Positions 1-7,106 of a stretch of DNA of 10,363 nt are shown here, piece by piece. The stretch lies in the NCBI GenBank assembly GCA_014896635.1, contig JADBKA010000162.1, positions 1 through 10,363 on the forward strand. Reading direction: 5' to 3'. This stretch comes from Ktedonobacteraceae bacterium (GTDB lineage Bacteria; Chloroflexota; Ktedonobacteria; Ktedonobacterales; Ktedonobacteraceae). The notes under the pieces were generated by a model. That model did no database searches, was not told where the DNA came from, and saw only the letters and a list, made by a program, of their open reading frames with translations. The position numbers and the translations under genes were made by a program. Every line of letters begins with the position of its first letter. Position 1 is the stretch's first letter.

Positions 1-1
1 A

Positions 2-220
2 CTGCTGTTTCCACCCGATATGAACCGTTACCGGCAGATCATGCAGGAAGTCCTGTGGCCTCATGTCTCCAGACGTACACAACATACTGGCTGGCTCTCT
101 TCAGAGCAACGGCAAGAACATGGGAAACCGCTCGTCCGGGCAGTCAAAGATAAATGGCATCTATTCCAACAAGAGGAGGCTCATCATGCCGGTTCACCTT
201 CTACCTCCCGTACGCGATGA
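2..220 (+). CDS. Possible C-terminal tail of an unidentified upstream gene (partial)
   Basis: The frame is open from the left edge of the window to a TGA at 218-220, giving 72 residues with no recognisable domain. Its first 25 or so codons are mostly G/C-ending, as in the real genes here, and read like protein (a Pro-Pro-Asp-Met-Asn stretch, then a basic and aromatic segment). The bias fades after about position 75. If real, it overlaps the start of the next gene by 35 bp and contains that gene's ribosome binding site. A second frame is open from 1 to a TAA at 151-153 and would end before that site, so I cannot decide which, if either, is coding. No function is proposed. Confidence 0.25.
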   Translation: MLFPPDMNRYRQIMQEVLWPHVSRRTQHTGWLSSEQRQEHGKPLVRAVKDKWHLFQQEEAHHAGSPSTSRTR

Positions 221-1067
221 ATCTGTTGCCGCCGGTGATATCACGCTGCATGTCATCCAATGGGGAGAACAGGGTCCGCCAGTTGTATTCGTGCATGGCA
301 TCACCGCGAACGCTTTCTGCTTCCAGTCCTTTGCCGATGAGCTGGCTACCGATCACCGCGTCATCGCATATGATCTGCGCGGGCGCGGTGATAGCGCCAA
401 ACCGCCTACCGGCTATAGCGTGCCAATTCATGCCGCCGATCTGCTCGCCCTGATCGAGGCGCTCAAGCTGGAACGGCCCGCCATCGTCGGCCATTCTCTG
501 GGCGCATTAATTGCGCTCTACTTCGCCGCACATTACCCGCAGAAGCTGAGTAAGCTGGTGCTGATTGATGCAGGAGCGCCGCTGCCCTGGAAAACACCGG
601 AAGAGCAGCCCGCCTGGCTCACGGCTTCCTTCAGTCGCCTGGGCCTGCCCGTCCCCTCTTATGAGGAATACAGAGAACGCCTGAAAGCGGCTCCTTTCCT
701 GGGACCGTACTGGAATGAATATATCGATACCTATTTCGAGCATGATGTACAACAACTGGCCGACGGCTCTGTTGTCGCCAGAGCCTCGCGCGATGGCGTG
801 CTGGAAGATAGCCGGCGTATTGACGAGGCCAGGCCAGAGGAGCAATGGTCCCACGTGCAGGCGCCCACGCTGTTGCTGCGCGCCGGGCAGGGACTGTTTC
901 TCGACAACGATCAAATGCTGCCGGAAGCAGGTGCAGAGGCAATGCGACAGCATATCGCCAATTGCCGCTACATCAATTATCCGTCACTTAATCATTACAC
1001 AATCATCCTGGGGACGGATCAGCGCCCGGCGCTAGAAATACGTAAGTTCTTAGTAGAGAAGGAGTAG
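186..1067 (+). CDS. Alpha/beta-fold hydrolase
   Basis: Encodes a 293-residue cytoplasmic alpha/beta hydrolase with no signal peptide. Visible landmarks are the oxyanion-hole His-Gly of VFVHG (residues 34-38), the strand-4 motif DLRGRGDS (63-70), the nucleophile elbow GHSLG (102-106, Ser104) and a late SLNH segment giving catalytic His270. The acid is probably Asp240 or Asp242. The 140-225 insert is the lid region that sets specificity, so the substrate (ester, thioester, lactone or other) cannot be read. I chose the ATG at 186 because a strong GAGGAGG (173-179) lies 6 nt upstream. An in-frame ATG at 63 would add 41 residues resembling no part of the fold and has no such site. The gene is 5 bp upstream of a 3-hydroxyacyl-CoA dehydrogenase, which hints at an acyl or CoA-linked role. 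Family assignment is sure; the reaction is not. Confidence 0.9.
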   Translation: MPVHLLPPVRDESVAAGDITLHVIQWGEQGPPVVFVHGITANAFCFQSFADELATDHRVIAYDLRGRGDSAKPPTGYSVPIHAADLLALIEALKLERPAIVGHSLGALIALYFAAHYPQKLSKLVLIDAGAPLPWKTPEEQPAWLTASFSRLGLPVPSYEEYRERLKAAPFLGPYWNEYIDTYFEHDVQQLADGSVVARASRDGVLEDSRRIDEARPEEQWSHVQAPTLLLRAGQGLFLDNDQMLPEAGAEAMRQHIANCRYINYPSLNHYTIILGTDQRPALEIRKFLVEKE

Positions 1068-1072
1068 ATTCA

Positions 1073-1924
1073 ATGAAGATTCGCAAAGTTGGAGTGATTG
1101 GTTGTGGCCTGATGGGCAGTGGCATTGCCCAGACCTGCGCACAATCGGGCTATGAAACGGTTGTGCGCGAAGTCAATCAGCAGTTGCTCGATAAAGGATT
1201 AGCGCGCATCTATGATGCGTGGAATACAATGCAGCAGAAGAATAAGCTAACAGCGGGACAGGTTGAGGAGAACCGCGCCCGCCTGCATGGGACACTGGAA
1301 CTGGCAGACCTCGCCGACTGCGATCTGGTCATCGAGGCCGTGATCGAGAACATGCAGGAGAAGCTGCGCCTCTTCCCCGCGCTCGATCAGATCCTGAAAC
1401 CGGAAGCGATTATTCTCAGCAATACTTCCTCGCTCAGCGTCACTCAGATGGGGGCAGTGACAAAACGACCTGAGAAAGTCTGTGGCCTGCATTTCTTCAA
1501 TCCCGCGCCCGTCATGAAGCTGGTGGAGATCGTGCGCACCATCTCTACTTCTGAAGAGACGATTGAGACGGTCAGGGAATTTGCCGTTTCGCTGGGCAAG
1601 ACCCCCGTGCTGGCAAAGGATACCGCCGGTTTCATCGTCAACTTCCTGCTCATTCCCTATTTGCTGGCCGCGATCCGTATGCTCGAAAACGGAGCTGCCA
1701 GCCGCGATGACATCGACACAGCGATGAAGCTAGGCTGCGGCTATCCGATGGGTCCGTTCACTCTGCTCGACTATGTGGGACTCGACACCACGCTCTACGC
1801 GGCAGAAGCGATCTACGATGAGTACAAAGATCCCCTCTACGCGCCGCCGCCGCTGCTGCGCCGTATGGTCGCTTCCGGCATGTATGGACGCAAAAGCGGT
1901 AAAGGATTTTATGATTATCAGTGA
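1073..1924 (+). CDS. 3-hydroxybutyryl-CoA (3-hydroxyacyl-CoA) dehydrogenase
   Basis: A 283-residue enzyme, the usual length of single-domain Hbd/PaaH proteins. It oxidises (S)-3-hydroxyacyl-CoA to 3-ketoacyl-CoA with NAD(P)+, or the reverse, in beta-oxidation or butyrate/PHB-type pathways in the cytoplasm. The Rossmann motif is GCGLMG (10-15). The VIEAV segment (87-91), SNTSS (116-120), the catalytic HFFNP with His140, its partner Glu152 in KLVEIV, and DTAGFIVN (183-190) are all present. The C-terminal half carries the dimer domain with the family's GYPMGPF motif (223-229), ending in SGKGFYDY. The ribosome binding site AAGGAG (1059-1064) sits in the last codons of the hydrolase, 8 nt before the ATG, so the two genes are co-transcribed and probably coupled. 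The stop codon lies inside a long hairpin (1915-1957). Whether it is catabolic or biosynthetic is open. Confidence 0.95.
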   Translation: MKIRKVGVIGCGLMGSGIAQTCAQSGYETVVREVNQQLLDKGLARIYDAWNTMQQKNKLTAGQVEENRARLHGTLELADLADCDLVIEAVIENMQEKLRLFPALDQILKPEAIILSNTSSLSVTQMGAVTKRPEKVCGLHFFNPAPVMKLVEIVRTISTSEETIETVREFAVSLGKTPVLAKDTAGFIVNFLLIPYLLAAIRMLENGAASRDDIDTAMKLGCGYPMGPFTLLDYVGLDTTLYAAEAIYDEYKDPLYAPPPLLRRMVASGMYGRKSGKGFYDYQ

Positions 1925-1957
1925 ACACAAGGGATACTCCCTTGCATTCACTGATAA
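1915..1957. terminator. Long interrupted hairpin over the dehydrogenase stop codon; probable convergent terminator
   Basis: TTATCAGTGAA (1915-1925) is exactly complementary to TTCACTGATAA (1947-1957). Inside it CAAGGGA (1928-1934) pairs with TCCCTTG (1938-1944) around a 3-nt loop, leaving a 2x2 mismatch between the stems. That makes 18 paired bases in 43 nt. The downstream plus-strand side is pyrimidine-rich (ATTTTCCTTTTCC, 1962-1974) but the T runs start several bases after the stem, so it is not a textbook intrinsic terminator. It lies between convergent operons and could stop either transcript or protect the 3' end of the dehydrogenase mRNA. Confidence 0.55.
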
Positions 1958-2003
1958 ACCCATTTTCCTTTTCCAAAGGAGCAAAAGAGGTTTTTTAAGT
2001 TTT

Positions 2004-2051
2004 GGGGAGGCACCCCCATGCCCCCGCCGGGGGCAAAGCCTCCTGGCCCCC
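2004..2051. repeat. GC-rich palindromic element, REP-like
   Basis: The inner stem is TGCCCCC (2019-2025) paired with GGGGGCA (2029-2035) around a 3-nt loop. The outer stem is GGAGGC (2006-2011) paired with GCCTCC (2038-2043). C- and G-runs between them allow alternative pairings. The element starts just after a T-rich stretch (1991-2003) and ends 9 bp before the stop codon of the minus-strand kinase. No T run follows it on either strand, so it is not a standard terminator. The compact double palindrome in a convergent gap resembles dispersed REP-type repeats. That identity is inference, because only one copy is in the window. Confidence 0.5.
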
Positions 2052-2059
2052 GTGTTTCG

Positions 2060-4537
2060 CTACAGGGCGTCTACTTTCCAGACGATGACCGTTTTATCAA
2101 ATGAACCTGTCGCCAGATAGCGGCCATCGGGCGACCAGGCCAGGTCATAAATTGTATTGGTATGGCCGGCAGGGTCGCCCTGTGCAGGAAAGAGATATTG
2201 CTGGAAGCGTACGCCATCCTTACCGGTCCTGGCATCGGTCGCTTGCAGATCCCAGACATAGATCTGGTGGTTGCGCGCATAGGCGGCGGCAATATAGCGC
2301 CCGTTCGGCGACCAGGTCAGGCTCTCAATATGCGGAACCCAGGGTATCCCGCCGGTATCTTTGGGAGGAGTGAGCGCGGTTTTATCGTCAGTGCCGAGTT
2401 GATAGAGGGTTTTCCCCTGGCGTATATCAACCACTGCAATAGTGTCAATATTAAAAACAGCCAGCAGATCTGGATTGGCAGGCGACCAGGACATCGCCAC
2501 CCTGTTGACATTGACGGTCTTACCCTGCGTGCGGTCCGGCATGGCAATAGCAGTTTTGACCGCAGAGGTTTTGATATCCCAGAGCACTACCCTGCCACTT
2601 TCGGTGAGTCCAGCCAGCAGCGAGCCATCACGCGACCAGTCGATGAGCAGCAGCCCTACAGGATGATCCGGCTTTGTTTCAGGATCGTCGTATGTGAGCG
2701 TACCGACAGGGCCACCGGGCTTATCCATCTGCCACAGGTTAACTTTGATCTTCTGCGGCAGAGTGAGCTCGATGGATGCCAGCATCGGCGAATGCGGCCT
2801 GGAGACAACGCAAAAGTAGTCCGGGCGATTGAACGAATCAGCTTTACTGGCTGAATCGGTGAATATTTGCGGTTTACTCCCATCGGTGAAAGGATCAAGC
2901 AGGCCAAACTGCCCGCTGTCGAGATTCGAGAGGACCAACCGGCGCCCGTCCGAGGTCCAGTGCAGGCAACTGGGAGACACCGCATCTTTCAACTTCCATT
3001 TATGCGCTGGCTGATCTATCGCTTGCAGAGTGGTGGGATTCTTCTGCAAAATGCCGCCGAGATCCCAGAGCATGACGCGGGTATCCTGTCCTGCCGTCGC
3101 CAGGTAGCGTCCTGTGGAGTCCCACACTACATTGGTCACAGTATCTGAATGCCCGGTCAGGTTGAGCAGCGGCTTGCCGGGCGCAAACTGGCGGGGACCC
3201 GGTATGGGAGTAGGCGTCGGCCTGGGCGGTGTCGGAGTAGAAGGTTTGTTGAGGAGCAGCGTTGTCGCGGCAGTCCCGCCAACTGCCACAACAGCCACCG
3301 CCGCAGCTCCGCCAATGACAACCTCACGCCTGCCGATTTTGCGCTGGCGCTCCTCTGGCTGTTGCCGTTCGGCAGGACGCTCCTGTACCTGCTGAAACTG
3401 CGTGGGCGACGAACTGTGAGAGATCGCCGTTTGAATGTTACTCTGCGTCTGCATGGCAGGATACTGTGCATATGGCGGCGCTGGCACCATAGACGGTTGA
3501 GATGGCCTGACCTGCATCGGTGCCATAATCTGCGTCTGGGGCGCCAGTTCCGGTGTCATGAATGGCACAGGTGTAACGGCGGGAGTCTTCTCAGTCGGCT
3601 GAGCCGCCACATCCACCTCGTGGATACGTCTGCTCCAGGGGGCAAGCGAGGTCGCATCAGGATCAGAGCCGGGTGCCAGCTGTAATCCTCGCCAGGCACG
3701 CTCTAATGCTTCGACAAACTCGGAGCACGACTGGTAGCGAGCAGCCGGTTGCTTGGCAAGCGCCTTCAGGATCACGCTTTCCACTTTGGCAGGCATGGCC
3801 GGATTGAACTGGCGCGGCGGTGGCGGCGGAGTGGTAATCTGCTTGAGCAATATCTCATAGGTTGAACCGCCTTCAAATGGCAAATGACCGGCGAACACCG
3901 CATACGCAACGACTCCCAGGCTATAGCGGTCACTGGCCGGCATGGCTTTCCCCTGAGCCTGCTCCGGGGCGATATATTCGGGCGTACCAGCCCCGGCGCT
4001 TGTCCGGCTGCGGTAGGTATCGCTGGTCAGCAGCCTGGCAATACCAAAGTCGGCGAGCAGCAGCCAGTCTCCATTCAGCAGCATATTCGCCGGTTTGATA
4101 TCACGATGAATTACCTGCTTGCTGTGCGCAAAATCAATCGCCTCGGCGGCATGCTTGAGATAATGCAATCCCTCTTCCGGTGACAGTGGACCGTTGGCTG
4201 CACGCAGGCGCTCACGCAACGTCCCGGCACGGATATAGGGCATGACCAGGAAAGTCACGATCTCATCCTGGCCGATCTGCGCCTCACCAAAATCGTGTAC
4301 CTGGAGAATATGGGGATGGTCCAGGGCTGCCGCAGCCCGCGCATCGCGCTCGAACATGCGCAGGTAGGACTGCTCGCTTCTCAAGACTGCCGGCAGCAGC
4401 TTAATCGCTACCTGGCGGCGGAACCGCGTATCTTCCGCCTGCCATACCTCACCCATGCCCCCCCGCCCGATCAGGCGCAACAACTGGTAGCGCCCAAGCA
4501 TCTGTCCCTGCCAGTTCATTGCTCGATTCTCTCTCAT
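2060..4537 (-). CDS. Transmembrane Ser/Thr protein kinase with C-terminal WD40 propeller (second of a tandem pair)
   Basis: An 825-residue receptor-like kinase. The PknB-type kinase domain spans about residues 16-280. It has the Gly loop GRGGMG (24-29), Lys46 in VAIK, HRDIKPAN (144-151, catalytic Asp146), DFG (163-165) and the APE motif (190-192). The alphaC-helix position that is normally Glu is Asp65 (FERDA, where most relatives read F-x-R-E-A). A Pro/Gln-rich linker (about 285-400) follows, then a basic RKIGRRE and one hydrophobic span (about 406-429), a Pro/Thr stalk (432-448), and WD40 repeats to the end. The clearest repeats are at about 459-492, 630-655, 737-763 and 791-822. The positive-inside rule puts the kinase in the cytoplasm and the propeller outside. 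The ATG at 4537 has GAGGTG 5 nt upstream, overlapping the previous gene's TGA. An ATG 6 codons later is possible but has a weaker site. Substrates and ligand are unknown. Confidence 0.93.
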   Translation of the reverse strand: MRENRAMNWQGQMLGRYQLLRLIGRGGMGEVWQAEDTRFRRQVAIKLLPAVLRSEQSYLRMFERDARAAAALDHPHILQVHDFGEAQIGQDEIVTFLVMPYIRAGTLRERLRAANGPLSPEEGLHYLKHAAEAIDFAHSKQVIHRDIKPANMLLNGDWLLLADFGIARLLTSDTYRSRTSAGAGTPEYIAPEQAQGKAMPASDRYSLGVVAYAVFAGHLPFEGGSTYEILLKQITTPPPPPRQFNPAMPAKVESVILKALAKQPAARYQSCSEFVEALERAWRGLQLAPGSDPDATSLAPWSRRIHEVDVAAQPTEKTPAVTPVPFMTPELAPQTQIMAPMQVRPSQPSMVPAPPYAQYPAMQTQSNIQTAISHSSSPTQFQQVQERPAERQQPEERQRKIGRREVVIGGAAAVAVVAVGGTAATTLLLNKPSTPTPPRPTPTPIPGPRQFAPGKPLLNLTGHSDTVTNVVWDSTGRYLATAGQDTRVMLWDLGGILQKNPTTLQAIDQPAHKWKLKDAVSPSCLHWTSDGRRLVLSNLDSGQFGLLDPFTDGSKPQIFTDSASKADSFNRPDYFCVVSRPHSPMLASIELTLPQKIKVNLWQMDKPGGPVGTLTYDDPETKPDHPVGLLLIDWSRDGSLLAGLTESGRVVLWDIKTSAVKTAIAMPDRTQGKTVNVNRVAMSWSPANPDLLAVFNIDTIAVVDIRQGKTLYQLGTDDKTALTPPKDTGGIPWVPHIESLTWSPNGRYIAAAYARNHQIYVWDLQATDARTGKDGVRFQQYLFPAQGDPAGHTNTIYDLAWSPDGRYLATGSFDKTVIVWKVDAL

Positions 4538-4546
4538 TTCGGCACC

Positions 4547-6796
4547 TCACACATTCCAGAGTAAGATGCTCGCATCCGCATCATCATAGGCAGCAGCCAG
4601 CCACTGCCCATCAGGCGACCAGGCCAGCGCCGTAACACCGCCTTTCTCAAGACCACCGTTTGTTAGCGTACGCACAGGCAGGGTACTCCGGTCAGTCTGC
4701 CAGATGTACACCTTGCCATCTTTAGCTCCCGCTGCAAATTGTGCTTTATCTTTCGTGGGATAGGTTGCAATCGCAGTAAAGCGCATATTGTCTCCCGGTA
4801 GGCCAAACTGGTATGGCGTCACCGGATTGTCTTTAAGACTCCAACCGATCAGAAGATAAGAAGGCGAGGCGTTAATAATGCCAATCAGGCCGTTACCGCT
4901 GGCAGTCCAGGCAAGCGCATCAACCTCATTAAAGAAGCTATCTTTTTTGTTTTTCAACGGCTCAGGATAACTGGCTTTCCAGTTCACAGCCCCATTCAGA
5001 GGCGAGGCAGTACCAACCAGCACACCATCGCTGGTGGGGATAGCGACCTGCGTGCCATCCGGCCTGGTGAGCAGATCCTGCACATTCCCACTGAGCACGA
5101 TAGTTGGAAAGCCTTTTAAAGTGGCAGGCTTCAGGTTCAACGCCGGCTGCGTGACATCCCAGAGACCAAGATGAAACTGTTCGTTATCCTTGAGCGTGTT
5201 CCACAGTACAGCAATATACTTATTTTGTAGCCAGCTCACCCCCTTGACTGAGAGCGCCGGGATGAGAATGCCTTCCGGCCAGCCTGGCGCGCGCGTTGAC
5301 AGATCAGATTTATAGATATCTATATAAGTGGAATTGAGATCATTGCCCGAACGAGCATTGGCAAGAGCCAGGTATTGACCATCCTGGGACCAGGCCATCT
5401 TCATGCCGAAGCCTCTGGTCGTATGGCTGGCCGTACTGCCGTACTCTTTTTTGTGCTGCTGTTGCAATACCTGGATATCCCACTCTTTGATCATATGATC
5501 GTCAGATGCAGAAATCAGTACATTTTTGCCGGGGAACCACATCAGAGCGTTTGCAGGTCTGTTATGCTCGCGGAGAATCATAGCCGGCCCATCGGGGTTG
5601 GGAGCCAGAGTGGGCGTTTTTTGCACCGGGGCCTTTGTAGGTACGGGCGACGCCTGAGTAATAAATGGTAGCTTGCCCTGCCGGCTCAGTACCCACAGGC
5701 CACCAGCAGTACCGGCAACGACGAGAGTGGCAGCAGCACCAATCAAAACACGCCGGCGCGCAATCTGTTTTGCCACCTCAGGAGAGGTCAGCTTGCTGCC
5801 ACCATCGGCCAGACCTTTTGAGTCTTCAGGCCATACTGAGAGCGCCTGTACGTTTTGCAGCGTAGAGGGTGTCTGCGGATCTGCTGACTGCATGGACGGA
5901 TTGGCAGCGAATAGTGGTTCTGAAACAGGATAGGCCAGAGAACGCTTCAATTCATCGACGAAGGCGCGAGCAGTGGGATAGCGTTCAGCAGGATTTTTCG
6001 CCAGGCCACGCAGCAGGACCGCTTCGCATGCCGGCGGAAGCGCAGGATTGAACTGGCGCGGCGAGGGCGGTTGCATCACCAGATGCTGAATAATTGTGGC
6101 ATAGCTGGTCTCTGCACTGAACGGGGGACGACCGGTGAGAAACTGGTAGGCGATCACTGCCAGACTGTAGTTATCGCTGGCACCTACTGCATGCCCCTGG
6201 GCCTGCTCCGGCGCCATATATTCTGGCGTACCAATACCACTACCCGCCTGGGTGAGATTGTCGGTACTGGAGACGATACGCGCGATGCCAAAATCCGCCA
6301 GCACCAGCCAGTCATTTGAGCGCAACAGCATATTCGCCGGCTTGATGTCACGATGGATGACGCCCTGCGAATGCGCGTAATCAATCGCTTCAGCCGCCTG
6401 GCTTAGAAAGTTGAGCGCCTCATCCTGCCGCATCCCCTGGTGTGCCGCAGCCAGTTGATTGATGCGATCCGCCAGCGAACCGCCCCCGATATAAGGCATC
6501 ACAATATATGTAATGACCCGCCCATCAGGGAGTTGCTGCTCACCATAGTCATGAACAGGAAGAATGTGGGGATGATTTAACGCCGCTGCGGCCTGCGCTT
6601 CCCGTTCAAAGCGGGCAGAATACTCGTGATCATGCTGGTTATGCGGCGGCAGCGTTTTAACCGCTACCTGGCGGCGCAGGCGCGGATCATCGCATAACCA
6701 GACATCGCCCATCCCACCCCGCCCAATACGACTGAGCACGCGATAACGCCCAAGTACCCCGGAAGTCACATTCTGCATTGTTTCATTGTTACGCAT
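4547..6796 (-). CDS. Transmembrane Ser/Thr protein kinase with C-terminal WD40-like propeller (first of a tandem pair)
   Basis: A 749-residue paralogue of the downstream kinase with the same plan. The kinase domain spans about residues 17-285 with GRGGMG (25-30), Lys47, alphaC Glu66 in FEREA, HRDIKPAN (148-155, Asp150), DFG (168-170), a Ser/Thr-rich activation loop and APE (195-197). All catalytic residues are intact. The linker is shorter (about 290-340). A basic RRR (347-349) precedes one membrane span (about 350-371), then a Pro/Thr stalk and a propeller. Repeats are clearest at about 408-440 (EHNRPANALMWF to KEWDI), 464-480 and 720-749 (ending LLWNV); the central ones are degenerate. I chose the ATG at 6796 because GGGAAGG lies about 8 nt upstream. 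An in-frame GTG at 6817 would add 7 residues but has no binding site. Nine bases separate its TGA from the next kinase, so the two are one operon. Kinase and propeller are sure; topology is inferred. Confidence 0.93.
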   Translation of the reverse strand: MRNNETMQNVTSGVLGRYRVLSRIGRGGMGDVWLCDDPRLRRQVAVKTLPPHNQHDHEYSARFEREAQAAAALNHPHILPVHDYGEQQLPDGRVITYIVMPYIGGGSLADRINQLAAAHQGMRQDEALNFLSQAAEAIDYAHSQGVIHRDIKPANMLLRSNDWLVLADFGIARIVSSTDNLTQAGSGIGTPEYMAPEQAQGHAVGASDNYSLAVIAYQFLTGRPPFSAETSYATIIQHLVMQPPSPRQFNPALPPACEAVLLRGLAKNPAERYPTARAFVDELKRSLAYPVSEPLFAANPSMQSADPQTPSTLQNVQALSVWPEDSKGLADGGSKLTSPEVAKQIARRRVLIGAAATLVVAGTAGGLWVLSRQGKLPFITQASPVPTKAPVQKTPTLAPNPDGPAMILREHNRPANALMWFPGKNVLISASDDHMIKEWDIQVLQQQHKKEYGSTASHTTRGFGMKMAWSQDGQYLALANARSGNDLNSTYIDIYKSDLSTRAPGWPEGILIPALSVKGVSWLQNKYIAVLWNTLKDNEQFHLGLWDVTQPALNLKPATLKGFPTIVLSGNVQDLLTRPDGTQVAIPTSDGVLVGTASPLNGAVNWKASYPEPLKNKKDSFFNEVDALAWTASGNGLIGIINASPSYLLIGWSLKDNPVTPYQFGLPGDNMRFTAIATYPTKDKAQFAAGAKDGKVYIWQTDRSTLPVRTLTNGGLEKGGVTALAWSPDGQWLAAAYDDADASILLWNV

Positions 6797-7106
6797 TAGA
6801 TTGGCCTTCCCTGACACTGATACATCGAGAAATATAAACAGGTTTCCTCTACTATACTACAGTCCCAGGTTACTGCCCGATAAATAGTAAAAAAGTACAA
6901 CTTGCTCAAAAACTCATCAATATTTATGCTTCCCTCTTCTCCAAAAATCTTCTAAGAAAGATAGTATTTATAATATCTCTCAAATATAAAATAAACATCC
7001 AATCCATCTAAAACTATCTATGTGCATATGTATACTGAATCTATAGCAGACACGGAGAACCATCTTGAATGGGCGAGCAATAGAGAGAAAAAGGAGAATC
7101 GTATTT
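6797..7106. promoter_or_regulatory. AT-rich divergent intergenic control region
   Basis: About 310 bp without a credible gene, clearly richer in A+T than the flanking coding DNA, lying between the start of the minus-strand kinase operon and the start of the plus-strand peptidase. It must hold the promoters of both. Possible -10 boxes on the plus strand are TATAAT (6969-6974) and TATACT (7031-7036), neither with a convincing -35. It also carries short inverted repeats: AGATA (6959-6963) with TATCT (6974-6978) around the TATAAT, and AGATAGT (6959-6965) with ACTATCT (7013-7019). These could be operator half-sites, but such matches are expected by chance in AT-rich DNA. Confidence 0.5.
6851..6879 (-). 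promoter_or_regulatory. Candidate promoter of the kinase operon
   Basis: On the minus strand TATAGT (6856 to 6851) matches the -10 consensus at five of six bases. CGGGCA (6879 to 6874), 17 nt upstream, matches the -35 at only three. Transcription would begin near 6843 and give a leader of about 47 nt before the ATG at 6796. It would also leave about 26 nt before the alternative GTG at 6817, so it does not settle the start. Weak support. Confidence 0.25.

Noticed and set aside
2162..2854. A 230-codon plus-strand open frame
   Set aside because: It is antisense to the WD40 propeller of the downstream kinase and has no recognisable domain.
3206..3240. Short repeated GGAGTAGG / GGGTGTCGGAGTAG-like units as a DNA repeat or CRISPR
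   Set aside because: They encode the Pro/Thr stalk of the kinase on the other strand. The repetition is a low-complexity protein linker, not an array.
6797..6817. GTG start for the upstream kinase
   Set aside because: No ribosome binding site precedes it, while the ATG at 6796 has GGGAAGG at a good distance. Kept only as an alternative.
7065..7106. TTG start for the peptidase
   Set aside because: It would add 14 mostly charged residues before a normal signal peptide. The ATG at 7107 gives a standard signal sequence and has AAGGAG upstream.
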